Source: CAVVSD01 sp963757125 (GTDB lineage Bacteria > Actinomycetota > Thermoleophilia > Solirubrobacterales > Solirubrobacteraceae). From it: a stretch of 64,000 bases of DNA. Each line of letters opens with the position of its first letter. The stretch's first letter is position 1. Location of the stretch: positions 362,732 through 426,731 of the forward strand of contig CAVWQP010000005.1 of assembly GCA_963757125.1 (NCBI GenBank), written 5' to 3'. Shown piece by piece: positions 42,896 through 50,764 of the stretch. The translations under genes were made by a program, and so were the position numbers. Below the pieces are notes generated by a model. It saw nothing but the letters and a program-made list of their open reading frames with translations, made no database searches and was not told the origin of the DNA.

Positions 42896-44356
42896 ATGAC
42901 GGCGCCCGCCTCGTCCATCGCCGCCGACGTGACCGTCGTCGGAGCAGGGGCCGCCGGCCTCTACACCGCGCTGTGCGCGGCGCGGACCGGTGCGCGGGTC
43001 GCGCTCGTCAGCGCGACGCCGCTGGCGGCCACCGCCAGCTACTGGGCCCAGGGCGGTCTGGCGGCCGCGCTCGCGGAGGACGACTCGCCCGAGCAGCATC
43101 TGCGCGACACCGAGATCGCGGGTCGCGGCGCCGTGCGCCCGTCCGCGGCGCGGGTGCTCGTCGACGAGGCGCCGGACAAGGTCCGCGACCTGCTCGAGCT
43201 CGGCGTCCGCTTCGACGTCGACGCCGATGGTGGACTCTCGCTCGGCCTCGAGGGCGGCCACACGAAGCGCCGGGTCGCCCACGCCGGTGGCAGCGCGACG
43301 GGCCGGCGCATCGTCCGCGACCTCTCCGCCCTGGCCGCCGGGCATCCGGGCATCACCGTGCTCGAGCGGGCGCGCGCCGCTGCGCTGCACGCGCCGGAGG
43401 ACCGCTGTCTCGGCGTCGTCCTCGAGGACGGCCGCGCCGTCCTGTCGCGCGGGACCGTGCTCGCCACCGGGGGCGCCGCGGCGCTCTGGTCGCGGACGAC
43501 GAACCCGCCGGGGTCGCTCGGGATCGGCCTCGGGCTCGCGCACGCGGCGGGCGCCGACCTCGCCGACCTCGAGTTCCTGCAGTTCCACCCGACCGCCGTC
43601 ATCGGCGTCCCGCACCGCGAGGGCTTCCTGGTCACGGAGGCGATCCGCGGCGAGGGGGCCACGCTGCACGGTCCCGACGGCGAGCGCTTCGTCGACGAGC
43701 TGGCGCCGCGCGACGAGGTCGCGCGGGCCATTGTCACCGTCCTGACCGAGACGGGGGCACGTTCGGTCGGACTCGACATGCGCAACGTCGACCCCGCGCG
43801 GTTCCCGAACGTCGTCGAGGCGCTGCAGGAGAACGGCGTCGATCCGACGACCGAGCTCATCCCGGTGTCGCCCGCGGCGCACTACATGATGGGCGGCGTC
43901 GTCACCGACCTCGACGCGCGCAGCACCGTGCCGGGGCTGCTCGCCGTCGGTGAGACGGCCTGCACGGGCCTGCACGGCGCCAACCGCCTCGCGTCCAACA
44001 GCCTGAGCGAGTGCTTCGTCTTCGGCGCCCGGGCAGCCGCCGCCGCGCTCGGCGAGCCGGCGGTGCCGCCCGGCGCCCCCGCGCCCGCGATCGCCGAGCC
44101 GCTCGTGACGCCCAGCGCGGAGACCCGCGACGCGCTCTGGCGCGACGCCGGGCTCGTGCGCGACGCGGAGGGGCTGCGTCGCCTGCTCGACGACCCGAGC
44201 CCACTCGCACGGCTCATCGCGACCTGCGCGCTGCAGCGCGAGGAGAGCCGCGGAGCGCACGCCAGATCGGACTTCCCGGCCCTGGATCCGGCGCTGGACG
44301 GGCGTCACGCCGTCGTCGGCGCCGACGATCGCCCCATCCTCGCCACCTGGGCCTGA
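42896..44356 (+). CDS. nadB: L-aspartate oxidase
   Basis: A 486-aa flavoprotein of the succinate dehydrogenase/fumarate reductase family making iminoaspartate for NAD synthesis. It shows the FAD motif VVGAGAAGLYTALCAARTGARVAL, SYWAQGGLAAALAEDDSPEQHLRDT, the H-x-R substrate region GGHTKRRVAHAGG, LEFLQFHPTAVI and the signature TGLHGANRLASNSLSECFVFG. The C-terminal helical domain is shorter than in E. coli. nadA and nadC are not next to it here, unlike in many genomes. It is followed by a structured non-coding stretch. Confidence 0.94.
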   Translation: MTAPASSIAADVTVVGAGAAGLYTALCAARTGARVALVSATPLAATASYWAQGGLAAALAEDDSPEQHLRDTEIAGRGAVRPSAARVLVDEAPDKVRDLLELGVRFDVDADGGLSLGLEGGHTKRRVAHAGGSATGRRIVRDLSALAAGHPGITVLERARAAALHAPEDRCLGVVLEDGRAVLSRGTVLATGGAAALWSRTTNPPGSLGIGLGLAHAAGADLADLEFLQFHPTAVIGVPHREGFLVTEAIRGEGATLHGPDGERFVDELAPRDEVARAIVTVLTETGARSVGLDMRNVDPARFPNVVEALQENGVDPTTELIPVSPAAHYMMGGVVTDLDARSTVPGLLAVGETACTGLHGANRLASNSLSECFVFGARAAAAALGEPAVPPGAPAPAIAEPLVTPSAETRDALWRDAGLVRDAEGLRRLLDDPSPLARLIATCALQREESRGAHARSDFPALDPALDGRHAVVGADDRPILATWA

Positions 44357-44364
44357 CGCGCCTC

Positions 44365-44412
44365 CGGAGCTTCTGCGTGGGCTTTGCACACAAAAGCTGT
44401 GCAGTTGCTCCG
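44365..44412 (+). other. Nested inverted repeats after nadB, possible RNA structure
   Basis: CGGAGCTTCTGC (44365-44376) pairs with GCAGTTGCTCCG (44401-44412) except for a central TT/TT mismatch. Inside, either GCTTT pairs with AAAGC or TGCACA (44385-44390) pairs with TGTGCA (44398-44403), so two alternative foldings compete. It is 8 bases after the nadB stop and 110 bases before the next gene; it might be a terminator or a leader element. The surrounding ~150 bases are distinctly less GC-rich than the coding sequence. Confidence 0.45.
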
Positions 44413-44521
44413 CGCCAACCCCTGCCTTAACGCCAAGTCAATCTTTCGGATGGTTAGGGCACGTAGAGCGTGGAAGAGTTGTGCTTGACCCTTGGGGGGG
44501 CGAACGCAGGAGGCAATCGCC

Positions 44522-44956
44522 ATGTACCAGTTCAGCCGCGCTATCTATCGCGAGCTGGCTTCGGACATCCGCCCACTCCCAGGAGAGAGCGCGCAGCGCG
44601 CGCACACAGCGGTTCTCGAGGCCTGCGAGCGCACGATCGAGCGGATGGCGACGGATCGCCATTACTTCAAGCGACCTGTTCGCACGCTGTTCAACGACGT
44701 CCGCTCCAACTTCCCGATGCGTTCTCAGACGCGCGTCTGGAGCGTCGTCGCGTGCTATCTCGGCTGCGCCGACGAGTGGCTGGCCCGCCAGCCGATCCAC
44801 GGCGTGGACGCCTACGGCAACGCGCTCGAGTGCCGTGCGACGACCCGGCGGGGCACCCCGTGCCAGCGGATGCCGCTGCCGCACAACGGCTACTGCCCGT
44901 CGCATCAGCATCTCGCCGAGACCGAGGACGCGGAGGCGCTCGAGCTGGCAGCGTAG
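44522..44956 (+). CDS. Hypothetical protein with C-terminal Cys/His zinc motif
   Basis: 144 aa. The start is decided by AGGAGG eight bases before the ATG at 44522; an upstream in-frame ATG at 44492 has no such site. The first ~90 residues are helical and charged (MYQFSRAIYRELASDIRPL, ERTIERMATDRHYFKRPVRTLFNDVRSNFP). The C-terminus has a compact putative zinc site: CRATTRRGTPCQRMPLPHNGYCPSHQH (three Cys, His at the end), a pattern also seen in small DNA-associated or phage-related proteins. No known domain covers the rest. It has a long structured leader. Confidence 0.7.
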   Translation: MYQFSRAIYRELASDIRPLPGESAQRAHTAVLEACERTIERMATDRHYFKRPVRTLFNDVRSNFPMRSQTRVWSVVACYLGCADEWLARQPIHGVDAYGNALECRATTRRGTPCQRMPLPHNGYCPSHQHLAETEDAEALELAA

Positions 44957-44967
44957 ATTCCGCGCCC

Positions 44968-45867
44968 ATGACTGGCACGGACACCCCCCGCGTGGGGTTC
45001 ATCGGGCTCGGGATCATGGGCTCCCTCATGGCGGAGAACCTCGCTCGCGCGGGCTTCCCCCTCACCGTCACCACCCGGACGGCCGGCAAGGCCGAGGCCT
45101 GGGTGGAGAAGCACGGCGGTGATGCGGTCGCGACGCCCGCCGACGTCGCCCGTGCGAGCGACATCGTCATCACGATGGTCGTGGACGGCCCGCAGGTGAC
45201 CGAGGTCCTCCTCGGCGAGAACGGCGTCGTCGCCGGCGCCTCCGAGGGGCTGCTCTGCATCGACATGTCGACGATCGCCCCCGGCGACACGCGCGCCATC
45301 GGCGAGCAGCTCACCGAGCGCGGCATCGCCTTCGTCGACGCGCCGGTCACGGGCTCGACGCCGAAGGCGACCGACGGCACGCTCACGATCATGGCCGGCG
45401 GCTCCGACGAGGACTTCGCCCGCGCACGACCGGTCTTCGAGGCGATGGGCGAGATCATCCTCCACGTCGGCCCGCTCTCCCACGGCCAGACGGTCAAGGT
45501 GATCAGCAACGCGGTGTCGGCGACGAACGCCAGCACGCTGGCCCAGGCGCTCGTCGTGGGCAGCGCGGTCGGCGTCGACGTCGGCGCGCTCGTCGAGGTC
45601 ATGCGGAACGGCTCGGCCGGCTCGGCGATGCTGAACCTCAAGGCCGAGCCGATGCGCAACCACGACTACACGACGCTCTTCAAGACCGAGCACATGCTGA
45701 AGGACGTGCGCCTGGCGCTCGAGGAGGGTCAGGCCGCGGGCGTTCCGTTCCCCGCCGCGGCGGCCAGCCGGGAGATGCTCACGGCCGCCATGGGCCGGGG
45801 CCACGCGGACGACGACTTCATCTCCGTCCTCGAGGTCGTGGAGGGGCTCGCCGGACGAACGTTGTGA
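44968..45867 (+). CDS. 3-hydroxyisobutyrate dehydrogenase-family NAD(P)-dependent oxidoreductase
   Basis: A 299-aa beta-hydroxyacid dehydrogenase: Rossmann motif VGFIGLGIMGSLMAENLARAG, substrate loop FVDAPVTGSTPKATDGTLTIMAGG, catalytic Lys in HGQTVKVISNAVSATNASTLAQAL and the C-terminal helical domain with KDVRLALEEGQAAGVPFPAAAASREM. This family includes 3-hydroxyisobutyrate, tartronate-semialdehyde and glyoxylate/succinic-semialdehyde reductases; the substrate is not decided by what can be read here. It starts 11 bases after the preceding hypothetical gene on the same strand. Confidence 0.9.
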   Translation: MTGTDTPRVGFIGLGIMGSLMAENLARAGFPLTVTTRTAGKAEAWVEKHGGDAVATPADVARASDIVITMVVDGPQVTEVLLGENGVVAGASEGLLCIDMSTIAPGDTRAIGEQLTERGIAFVDAPVTGSTPKATDGTLTIMAGGSDEDFARARPVFEAMGEIILHVGPLSHGQTVKVISNAVSATNASTLAQALVVGSAVGVDVGALVEVMRNGSAGSAMLNLKAEPMRNHDYTTLFKTEHMLKDVRLALEEGQAAGVPFPAAAASREMLTAAMGRGHADDDFISVLEVVEGLAGRTL

Positions 45868-45906
45868 GAGCGCTTGGGTTTTTCGGGTTTGTCCGATAGC
45901 GTGCCG

Positions 45907-45951
45907 AACGTCCCGTCCCGGGTAGCAGGAGAACCCGAGGAGCGGGACGTT
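45907..45951 (+). other. Nested stem-loop in the leader of the DUF1802 gene
   Basis: AACGTCCCG (45907-45915) pairs perfectly with CGGGACGTT (45943-45951). Within it CGGGT (45919-45923) pairs with ACCCG (45933-45937) around a nine-base purine-rich loop AGCAGGAGA. The structure ends 28 bases before the DUF1802 ATG and starts 40 bases after the previous stop. It could be a terminator of the dehydrogenase gene, but the purine loop and absence of a T-run also fit a leader element. Confidence 0.5.
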
Positions 45952-45979
45952 TCACGTCAACGACAGTCCCTCTCGACCT

Positions 45980-46609
45980 ATGCCAACAGCCTTCAAGGAG
46001 TGGGCGGTCACCGTCCGCGCCCTTGCAGAAGGTGAGCAGCTCGTCACCTTGCGCAAGGGTGGGATTCGTGAGGCCGAACGTCACTTCACCGTCCAGCACG
46101 ACCAGTTCTTCCTGTATCCCACGTTCGATCATCAGCGCAACGATCTGGTACGCGAGTCCCACGTGCCGGAGCTGCGCAGAGCCCTCGAGGAGGGCGTCTG
46201 GGCAGACGGGGAACCTCCCCTCCACGCGCTGACTCAGGACGGAGGGATCGCTCAGCCCGAGCGTGTGCGGATCCGCGCATGGGCTGAGGTCGCGGGTCAC
46301 TTCACCGTGACGGATCCACGTGCGATCGACGCACTGAGTCCGTACTACGTGTGGAGCACCGACTACTGCGAGAAGCGACTTCGATGGAAGCGCCAGCACC
46401 CGCTGCACGTGCTCTTGCTGCGCACCTACCGCATCCCGCGGCCGGTGACCGTCAAGGTGCGCGACGAGTACGGCGGCTGTCGCTCCTGGCTGCAGCTGCA
46501 GCGCGAGCTCCCCTTCGAGGGGACGCCGGTGCTCAGCGACGACGAGTTCTACCGGGCCGCCGAGGAGATCACCGCGATCTGCGACGGCGCCCTGCCTGCC
46601 CTGGTCTGA
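45980..46609 (+). CDS. DUF1802 family protein
   Basis: A 209-aa protein of the DUF1802 family: FKEWAVTVRALAEGEQLVTLRKGGIREAERHFTVQHDQFFLYPTFDHQRNDLV, where the Lys-Gly-Gly-Ile and Phe-Leu-Tyr-Pro-Thr-x-x-His-Gln segments are diagnostic. LHVLLLRTYRIPRP and a terminal helix (DDEFYRAAEEITAICDG) complete it. No biochemical role is established for this family that I can name. There is no ribosome site before the ATG, but a nested stem-loop lies close upstream. It converges with the desaturase gene. Confidence 0.87.
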   Translation: MPTAFKEWAVTVRALAEGEQLVTLRKGGIREAERHFTVQHDQFFLYPTFDHQRNDLVRESHVPELRRALEEGVWADGEPPLHALTQDGGIAQPERVRIRAWAEVAGHFTVTDPRAIDALSPYYVWSTDYCEKRLRWKRQHPLHVLLLRTYRIPRPVTVKVRDEYGGCRSWLQLQRELPFEGTPVLSDDEFYRAAEEITAICDGALPALV

Positions 46610-46616
46610 CCCGACG

Positions 46617-46644
46617 GCGCGCGGTCACCGCTCGGACCGCGCGC
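46617..46644. terminator. Bidirectional terminator between DUF1802 and desaturase genes
   Basis: GCGCGCGGTC (46617-46626) pairs perfectly with GACCGCGCGC (46635-46644) over an eight-base loop: ten base pairs, nine of them G-C. It starts seven bases after the DUF1802 stop and ends 16 bases before the stop of the converging desaturase gene. Confidence 0.68.
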
Positions 46645-46660
46645 TGCGCCTCGCGCCCGC

Positions 46661-47599
46661 CTAGACGGCGGTGAGGTCCTTCTCGGCCGGCGTCGCGGCC
46701 TCCGCGGCCTGCTGTGCGGCGCCCTTGAGCTTCTGCGCCTGACGGTCCGCGCTGATCTCGACGACGTTCCAGGCCAGCCCGAGACGCCGCAGCGTGCGGA
46801 TGAGGGCGGCGGACGGGTCCAGCTCCCAGCGCTTCAGGCCGTGCATCGCCGAGCGCGGGAACGCGTGGTGGTTGTGGTGCCACGCCTCGCCCAGCGACGG
46901 CAGCGCGAGCCAGAACACGTTGCGCGACTCGTCCTCGATGTCGAAGCGCTGACGGCCCGTGAAGTGGCACACGGAGTTGATGCTCCACGTGATGTGGTGC
47001 AGGAAGAACACGCGCACGAGGCCGCCCCAGACGAAGCCGCCCAGCGCCGCGACGGCGGTCCCCTCGATCCCGTAGGCGATCGCGGCGGGGATCAGCAGCG
47101 TCAGCAGCACGAACCAGGGGAACGCCTTCGAGACCCGCTTGAGCCCCGGATCGTCCATGAGGTCCTTGGCGTACTTCCTGCGGTCGGCACGCCCCTGCTC
47201 GTTGAACAGCCAGCCGACGTGCGCGTGGAAGAGCCCGCGCAGCACGCCCATGATGCCGTCGCCCACGAGATGCGGGGAGTGCGGGTCGCCCTCCTCGTCG
47301 GAGTGCGCATGGTGCTTGCGGTGGTCGGCCACCCAGTGGACGACCGGACCCTGGACCGCCATCTGGCCCAGCCCCGCGAACGTGTACTCGAGCCAGCGCT
47401 TCGTCGCGAACGATCGGTGCGTGAACAGCCGGTGGAAGCCCACCGTGATGCCGAAGCCCGTCAGCAGGTACATGACGACCATGACGATGATGTCGGTCGG
47501 GCCGATGAGCTCGTTCCAGAAGAAGAGCACCGTCAGGAGGAAGGCGACAGGCGGGATCACGACCGCCAGCAGGTTCACGACTTGGTTCGTGCGCGACAT
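46661..47599 (-). CDS. Acyl-CoA/acyl-lipid delta-9-type fatty acid desaturase
   Basis: A 312-aa membrane di-iron desaturase. Three His boxes are present: HRLFTHRS (about 57-64), HRKHHAHSDEEGDPHSPH (about 94) and HNHHAFPRSAMHG near 232, with extra conserved HHITWSINSVCHFTG. Four membrane spans surround them. A basic/Ala-rich C-terminal tail (QKLKGAAQQAAEAATPAEKDLTAV) is additional. ATG at 47599 (MSRTNQVVNLL) is chosen; the frame is open further upstream but would run into the divergent regulator gene. Probably adjusts membrane fluidity and may be under the adjacent PucR protein. Confidence 0.93.
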   Translation of the reverse strand: MSRTNQVVNLLAVVIPPVAFLLTVLFFWNELIGPTDIIVMVVMYLLTGFGITVGFHRLFTHRSFATKRWLEYTFAGLGQMAVQGPVVHWVADHRKHHAHSDEEGDPHSPHLVGDGIMGVLRGLFHAHVGWLFNEQGRADRRKYAKDLMDDPGLKRVSKAFPWFVLLTLLIPAAIAYGIEGTAVAALGGFVWGGLVRVFFLHHITWSINSVCHFTGRQRFDIEDESRNVFWLALPSLGEAWHHNHHAFPRSAMHGLKRWELDPSAALIRTLRRLGLAWNVVEISADRQAQKLKGAAQQAAEAATPAEKDLTAV

Positions 47600-47650
47600 G
47601 GAATTGAGGCTAGGGCGCAAATCGCGTCGCCTCTTGTCGGCTTGGGTCAG

Positions 47651-47666
47651 CGGATCGACCGATCCG
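47651..47666. promoter_or_regulatory. Perfect palindrome between divergent desaturase and PucR genes
   Basis: CGGATCG-AC-CGATCCG is a 7-2-7 inverted repeat near the centre of the 85-base intergenic region. Flanking it, TTGTC (47634-47638) and GACAA (47679-47683) form an outer inverted pair. The arrangement suits an operator for a dimeric regulator acting on both promoters; the PucR-type protein encoded next to it is the obvious candidate (inference). Confidence 0.55.
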
Positions 47667-47684
47667 TTGTAGGTTGCTGACAAC

Positions 47685-48809
47685 ATGGGCGCCCAGACGT
47701 GCATCGCGGACGTGTTGAGGCCCGTCCTGCCCGAGACGGCGGACGAGATCGTGGCCGCGATCCGTGCCGAGCTGCCCGCGTACGACGACGCGTTCGCCGG
47801 CCCGTACGAGCAGGTGATCCGCGACGGCGTCGAGCGCGCGCTGCGCCGTTTCGCCGACGTCCTCTCCGATCCGGGGCGCGCCGACGCCGTCGACCGCCAG
47901 GTCAACATCGGCCTCGGCCGCGGGGAGTTCCGGCAGGGCCGCGGGCTCGACGTGCTGCTCGCGGCGTACCGGATCGGCGCGCGGATCGCGTGGCGGCGCT
48001 TCGTCGCCGCCGGCGTCGAGGCCGGCGTCCCCGCGACGGAGCTGTACTCCCTGGGCGAGTCGGTCTTCGCCTACATCGACGGGCTGAGCGCGGAGGCCGC
48101 CGAGGGCTACGCGGCCGAGCAGTCCGTGCAGGCGGGCGAGACGCAGCGGCTGCGCAGGGCGCTCATCCGCGCGCTCGTGCGCGAGCCGATCGACGAGGAC
48201 GAGGTCCGCGCCGCCGCCGATGCCGCGGGATGGGCGCTCCCGAACCGCATGGCGGCGCTGGTCAGCGAGGAGGCCTCCGAGCGGCTGGCCGGGCGCATCG
48301 GCGCCGACGTCGTCGCCGCGCGCCTGGACGGTCAGACCGTCGCGTTCGTCCCCGACGTGCACGCGCCGGGACGCCTCGCGCAGGTCGGCCTGGCGCTCGG
48401 GGAGCGCCGCGGCGCGCTCGGGCCCGAGCTCGGCTGGGTGCAGGCCTCGGTGTCGCTGGCGCGGGCACGTCTCGCGCTCGAGGTCGTCCCTGGGTCGTTC
48501 GTGCAGGCGGAGGAGCACCTGGCCGACCTGCTGCTCGCCGCGGACCGCAGGCTCGGCGCCGAGCTCGCCGACCGGGTGCTCGCGCCGCTCGACGAGGGGC
48601 CGGAGTCCACCCGGGCGAAGCTCACCGAGACGCTGGAGGCGTGGCTCGACCACCAGGGCCGGGTGGAGGCGGTCGCCCAGGCGCTGGACATCCACCCGCA
48701 GACCGTGCGCTACCGGCTGGGGCAGCTGCGCGAGCGCATCGACCGCCTCGAGGATCCGGACCGCCGCTTCGAGCTCGCCGTCGCGCTCCGCGCGCGGCGC
48801 GCCGTCTAA
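47685..48809 (+). CDS. PucR-family transcriptional regulator
   Basis: A 374-aa regulator. The N-terminal half is helical (VLPETADEIVAAIRAELPAYDDAF, GRGLDVLLAAYRIGARIAWRRF), similar to the sensor-like region of CdaR/PucR proteins. The C-terminal helix-turn-helix is LTETLEAWLDHQGRVEAVAQALDIHPQTVRYRLGQLRERI, the family's HTH_30 signature. It is divergent from the desaturase gene, with a palindromic intergenic region. The control of fatty acid desaturation is inference from position. Confidence 0.88.
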   Translation: MGAQTCIADVLRPVLPETADEIVAAIRAELPAYDDAFAGPYEQVIRDGVERALRRFADVLSDPGRADAVDRQVNIGLGRGEFRQGRGLDVLLAAYRIGARIAWRRFVAAGVEAGVPATELYSLGESVFAYIDGLSAEAAEGYAAEQSVQAGETQRLRRALIRALVREPIDEDEVRAAADAAGWALPNRMAALVSEEASERLAGRIGADVVAARLDGQTVAFVPDVHAPGRLAQVGLALGERRGALGPELGWVQASVSLARARLALEVVPGSFVQAEEHLADLLLAADRRLGAELADRVLAPLDEGPESTRAKLTETLEAWLDHQGRVEAVAQALDIHPQTVRYRLGQLRERIDRLEDPDRRFELAVALRARRAV

Positions 48810-49207
48810 CCGAGCAGCTCGGCGCCGATCCAGACGATGACGCCGACGAGCAGGACGGCCGCGAGCAGTCCCGCGAGGACACGCCCCGCGGCCGTGGGCG
48901 ACGCGGGCGTCTCGGAGATCATCTCGGCCTGCAGCAGCACCTCGCGCGCCGTGAGCAGGCCGGACGCGGGCACGAGCACGTCGCGGCGGCCGGCGGCGAG
49001 GAAGTCGGGGACGTCGGCGCCGCGCGCGCGACGCAGGAGCGAGGGCACGCCCTCCTCCAGGAGCATCCCCTGGATCATCTCGGCCTCGGCCTGGTTGGAC
49101 GCGCCGATGACGCGGACGAGCTGCCCCTCGCTGAGCTGCGGCTTGATCTTCCGCACGCGCTGACGGAGCGGGTCGTTCTCCCAGGGGTCATCCGATGACG
49201 AGCTCAA
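48806..49207 (-). CDS. DUF2007-type protein with C-terminal membrane anchor
   Basis: 133 aa. Residues 25-95 match the DUF2007 pattern (GQLVRVIGASNQAEAEMIQGMLLEEGVPSLLRRARG, then RRDVLVPASGLLTAREVLLQAEMI), a small fold often called signal-transducing but of unknown function. One membrane span (about 110-130) closes the protein. It starts at TTG 49207, overlapping the JAMM protease gene by 20 bases in another frame; no better start is visible. It is the last gene of the cysM-tatA-JAMM group, and converges with pucR, overlapping its end by four bases. Confidence 0.78.
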   Translation of the reverse strand: MSSSSDDPWENDPLRQRVRKIKPQLSEGQLVRVIGASNQAEAEMIQGMLLEEGVPSLLRRARGADVPDFLAAGRRDVLVPASGLLTAREVLLQAEMISETPASPTAAGRVLAGLLAAVLLVGVIVWIGAELLG

Positions 49208-49586
49208 CCTCGCGGACCTCGCCGGCGTCGATGAGGTAGGACCGCACGACCGGGTCGGCCGTCTTCGAGAGGCCGACGATGATCCACTCCACGCCCGGCC
49301 AGCCGCCGGAGAAGTTCACGTCCGTCTGCGACGGATACGGCTCCGAGCGCGTGTGCGAGTGGTAGATCGCGCCGAGCTCCGCGCCGCCGTCCTCGATCTC
49401 GTCGAGCATCCGGAACAGCACGGGACCGTCCACCTCGAAGCGAAGCGGACTCGCCGCGAGGTTCTCGGCCGGATGGACGCCCACCGCCTCCCCGTCCCGC
49501 GAGGAGACGAGGCCGCAGCACTCGTTGGGGGCGTCGCGCTGAGCGTGCTCGACGATCAGGTCGAGCAACGCACGCGAGATCCTCAG
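49188..49586 (-). CDS. JAMM/MPN metalloprotease, Mec+-like
   Basis: About 132 aa. The JAMM zinc motif is complete: Glu in DAPNECCGLV, then YHSHTRSEPYPSQTD (His-x-His and Asp ligands). Proteins of this size next to cysM in actinobacteria are Mec+ homologues, which cleave the cysteine adduct from the sulfur carrier CysO. The conventional start in frame is TTG 49568. The upstream codons RISRAL are typical for the family, so the CTG at 49586, overlapping the tatA stop as CTGA, is preferred. No CysO gene is present here; see findings. Confidence 0.88.
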   Translation of the reverse strand: MRISRALLDLIVEHAQRDAPNECCGLVSSRDGEAVGVHPAENLAASPLRFEVDGPVLFRMLDEIEDGGAELGAIYHSHTRSEPYPSQTDVNFSGGWPGVEWIIVGLSKTADPVVRSYLIDAGEVREVELVIG

Positions 49587-49768
49587 GGCTTGGCCCGGAC
49601 GGGATCCTCGTCGTCGTCATGGTTGGTGCTCGTGGTCAGCGAGTCCTTGAACTCACGCATGCCCGAACCGATGGACTTGCCGAACTCCGGCAGCTTCTTC
49701 GGGCCGAGGACGATGAGTGCGATGGCGAGCACGATGATGAGCTCGAGTGGGCCGACGTTGAAGGGCAT
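49583..49768 (-). CDS. tatA: Sec-independent translocase protein TatA
   Basis: A 61-aa TatA/E-type protein: MPFNVGPLELIIVLAIALIVLGPKKLPEFGKSIGSGMREFKDSL, with the short membrane helix, the Gly-Pro hinge, the amphipathic helix with Phe-Gly and an acidic tail. It forms the pore of the twin-arginine export system with TatC, not encoded here. It lies between cysM and the JAMM protease gene, and its stop overlaps the proposed CTG start of the latter. Confidence 0.93.
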   Translation of the reverse strand: MPFNVGPLELIIVLAIALIVLGPKKLPEFGKSIGSGMREFKDSLTTSTNHDDDEDPVRAKP

Positions 49769-49780
49769 GATGCCTTCCTC

Positions 49781-50755
49781 TCACCACCAGACGGTGGAAT
49801 CCAGGTTCGCGATCTCGTCGACCGGGCGGGTGTAGATCCCGGACGACAGGTACTTCCAGCCGTCATCGCAGACGATGAAGACGACGTTGCCGCTGTCCAT
49901 CTCCTCCGCGATGCGCGTTGCCACTTTCAGGATCGCCCCCGAGCTGACGCCCGCGAACACACCCTCCTCGTCGAGGAGCCTCCGCGTCCACAGGATGGCG
50001 TCGCGGTTGGTGACGAAGATCTTCCGGTCGAGCACCGAGAGGTCGATGATCGGGGGGATGAAGCCGTCGTCGAGGGACCGCAGTCCCTGGACCGGCTCGC
50101 CCTGCATCGGCTCGGCAGCCACGATCTTCACCGCGTCGCCGAGCTCCTCCTTGAAGCGGCGCCCATTGCCCATGAGCGTTCCGCCGGTGCCGAGCCCCGC
50201 CACGAACGCGGCCACCTCGCCGTCGAGCTCCCGGAGGATCTCGGGCGCGGTGCCGTCGTAGTGGGCCTGCGGGTTGGCCGGATTGCCGTACTGGTACGGC
50301 ATGTAGTAGCTGGGATCCGACTCCGCCATCTCCAGCGCCATCGCGACCGCTCCGTTGGAGCCCTGGTCGCCTGGGCTGTAGGTGATCTGGGCGCCGTACA
50401 TCTCGAGGAGCTGCGTGCGCTCAGGGGTGACGTTGTCGGGCATGACAACCTTGAGTGCGTATCCCTTGCGCCGGCAGATCATCGCGAGCGAGATCCCGGT
50501 GTTCCCCGACGTCGGTTCGAGGATCGTCTGGCCGGGTCTGATCAGCCCGCGCTCCTCGGCATCCTCGATGAGGGCGCGCGCCACGCGGTCCTTGACGGAC
50601 CCCGTGGGGTTGTGCGACTCGAGCTTCGCCCAGATGCGGACGCCGGGCTTCGGTGACATGCGCTTGAGCTCGACGAGCGGCGTGTTGCCGATCGCCTGCA
50701 CGATGTCGCCGTAGCGCCCACCGCAGGGGCGGTTCTCCAGATGCGGGACAGACAT
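49781..50755 (-). CDS. cysM: Cysteine synthase CysM-type
   Basis: 324 aa, PLP-dependent beta-replacement enzyme. The PLP lysine is K55 in NPTGSVKDRVAR, the phosphate-binding loop TSGNTGIS is at 82-89, and GLGTGGTLMGNGRRFKEEL is the second phosphate loop. The C-terminus GWKYLSSGIYTR is typical of the O-phosphoserine-using CysM that works with CysO in actinobacteria, and the neighbouring JAMM protease supports this. GTG/ATG placement gives a normal N-terminus (MSVPHLENRPCGGRYGDIVQAIGNTPLVEL). Confidence 0.94.
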   Translation of the reverse strand: MSVPHLENRPCGGRYGDIVQAIGNTPLVELKRMSPKPGVRIWAKLESHNPTGSVKDRVARALIEDAEERGLIRPGQTILEPTSGNTGISLAMICRRKGYALKVVMPDNVTPERTQLLEMYGAQITYSPGDQGSNGAVAMALEMAESDPSYYMPYQYGNPANPQAHYDGTAPEILRELDGEVAAFVAGLGTGGTLMGNGRRFKEELGDAVKIVAAEPMQGEPVQGLRSLDDGFIPPIIDLSVLDRKIFVTNRDAILWTRRLLDEEGVFAGVSSGAILKVATRIAEEMDSGNVVFIVCDDGWKYLSSGIYTRPVDEIANLDSTVWW

Positions 50756-50764
50756 GGTCCCCGG

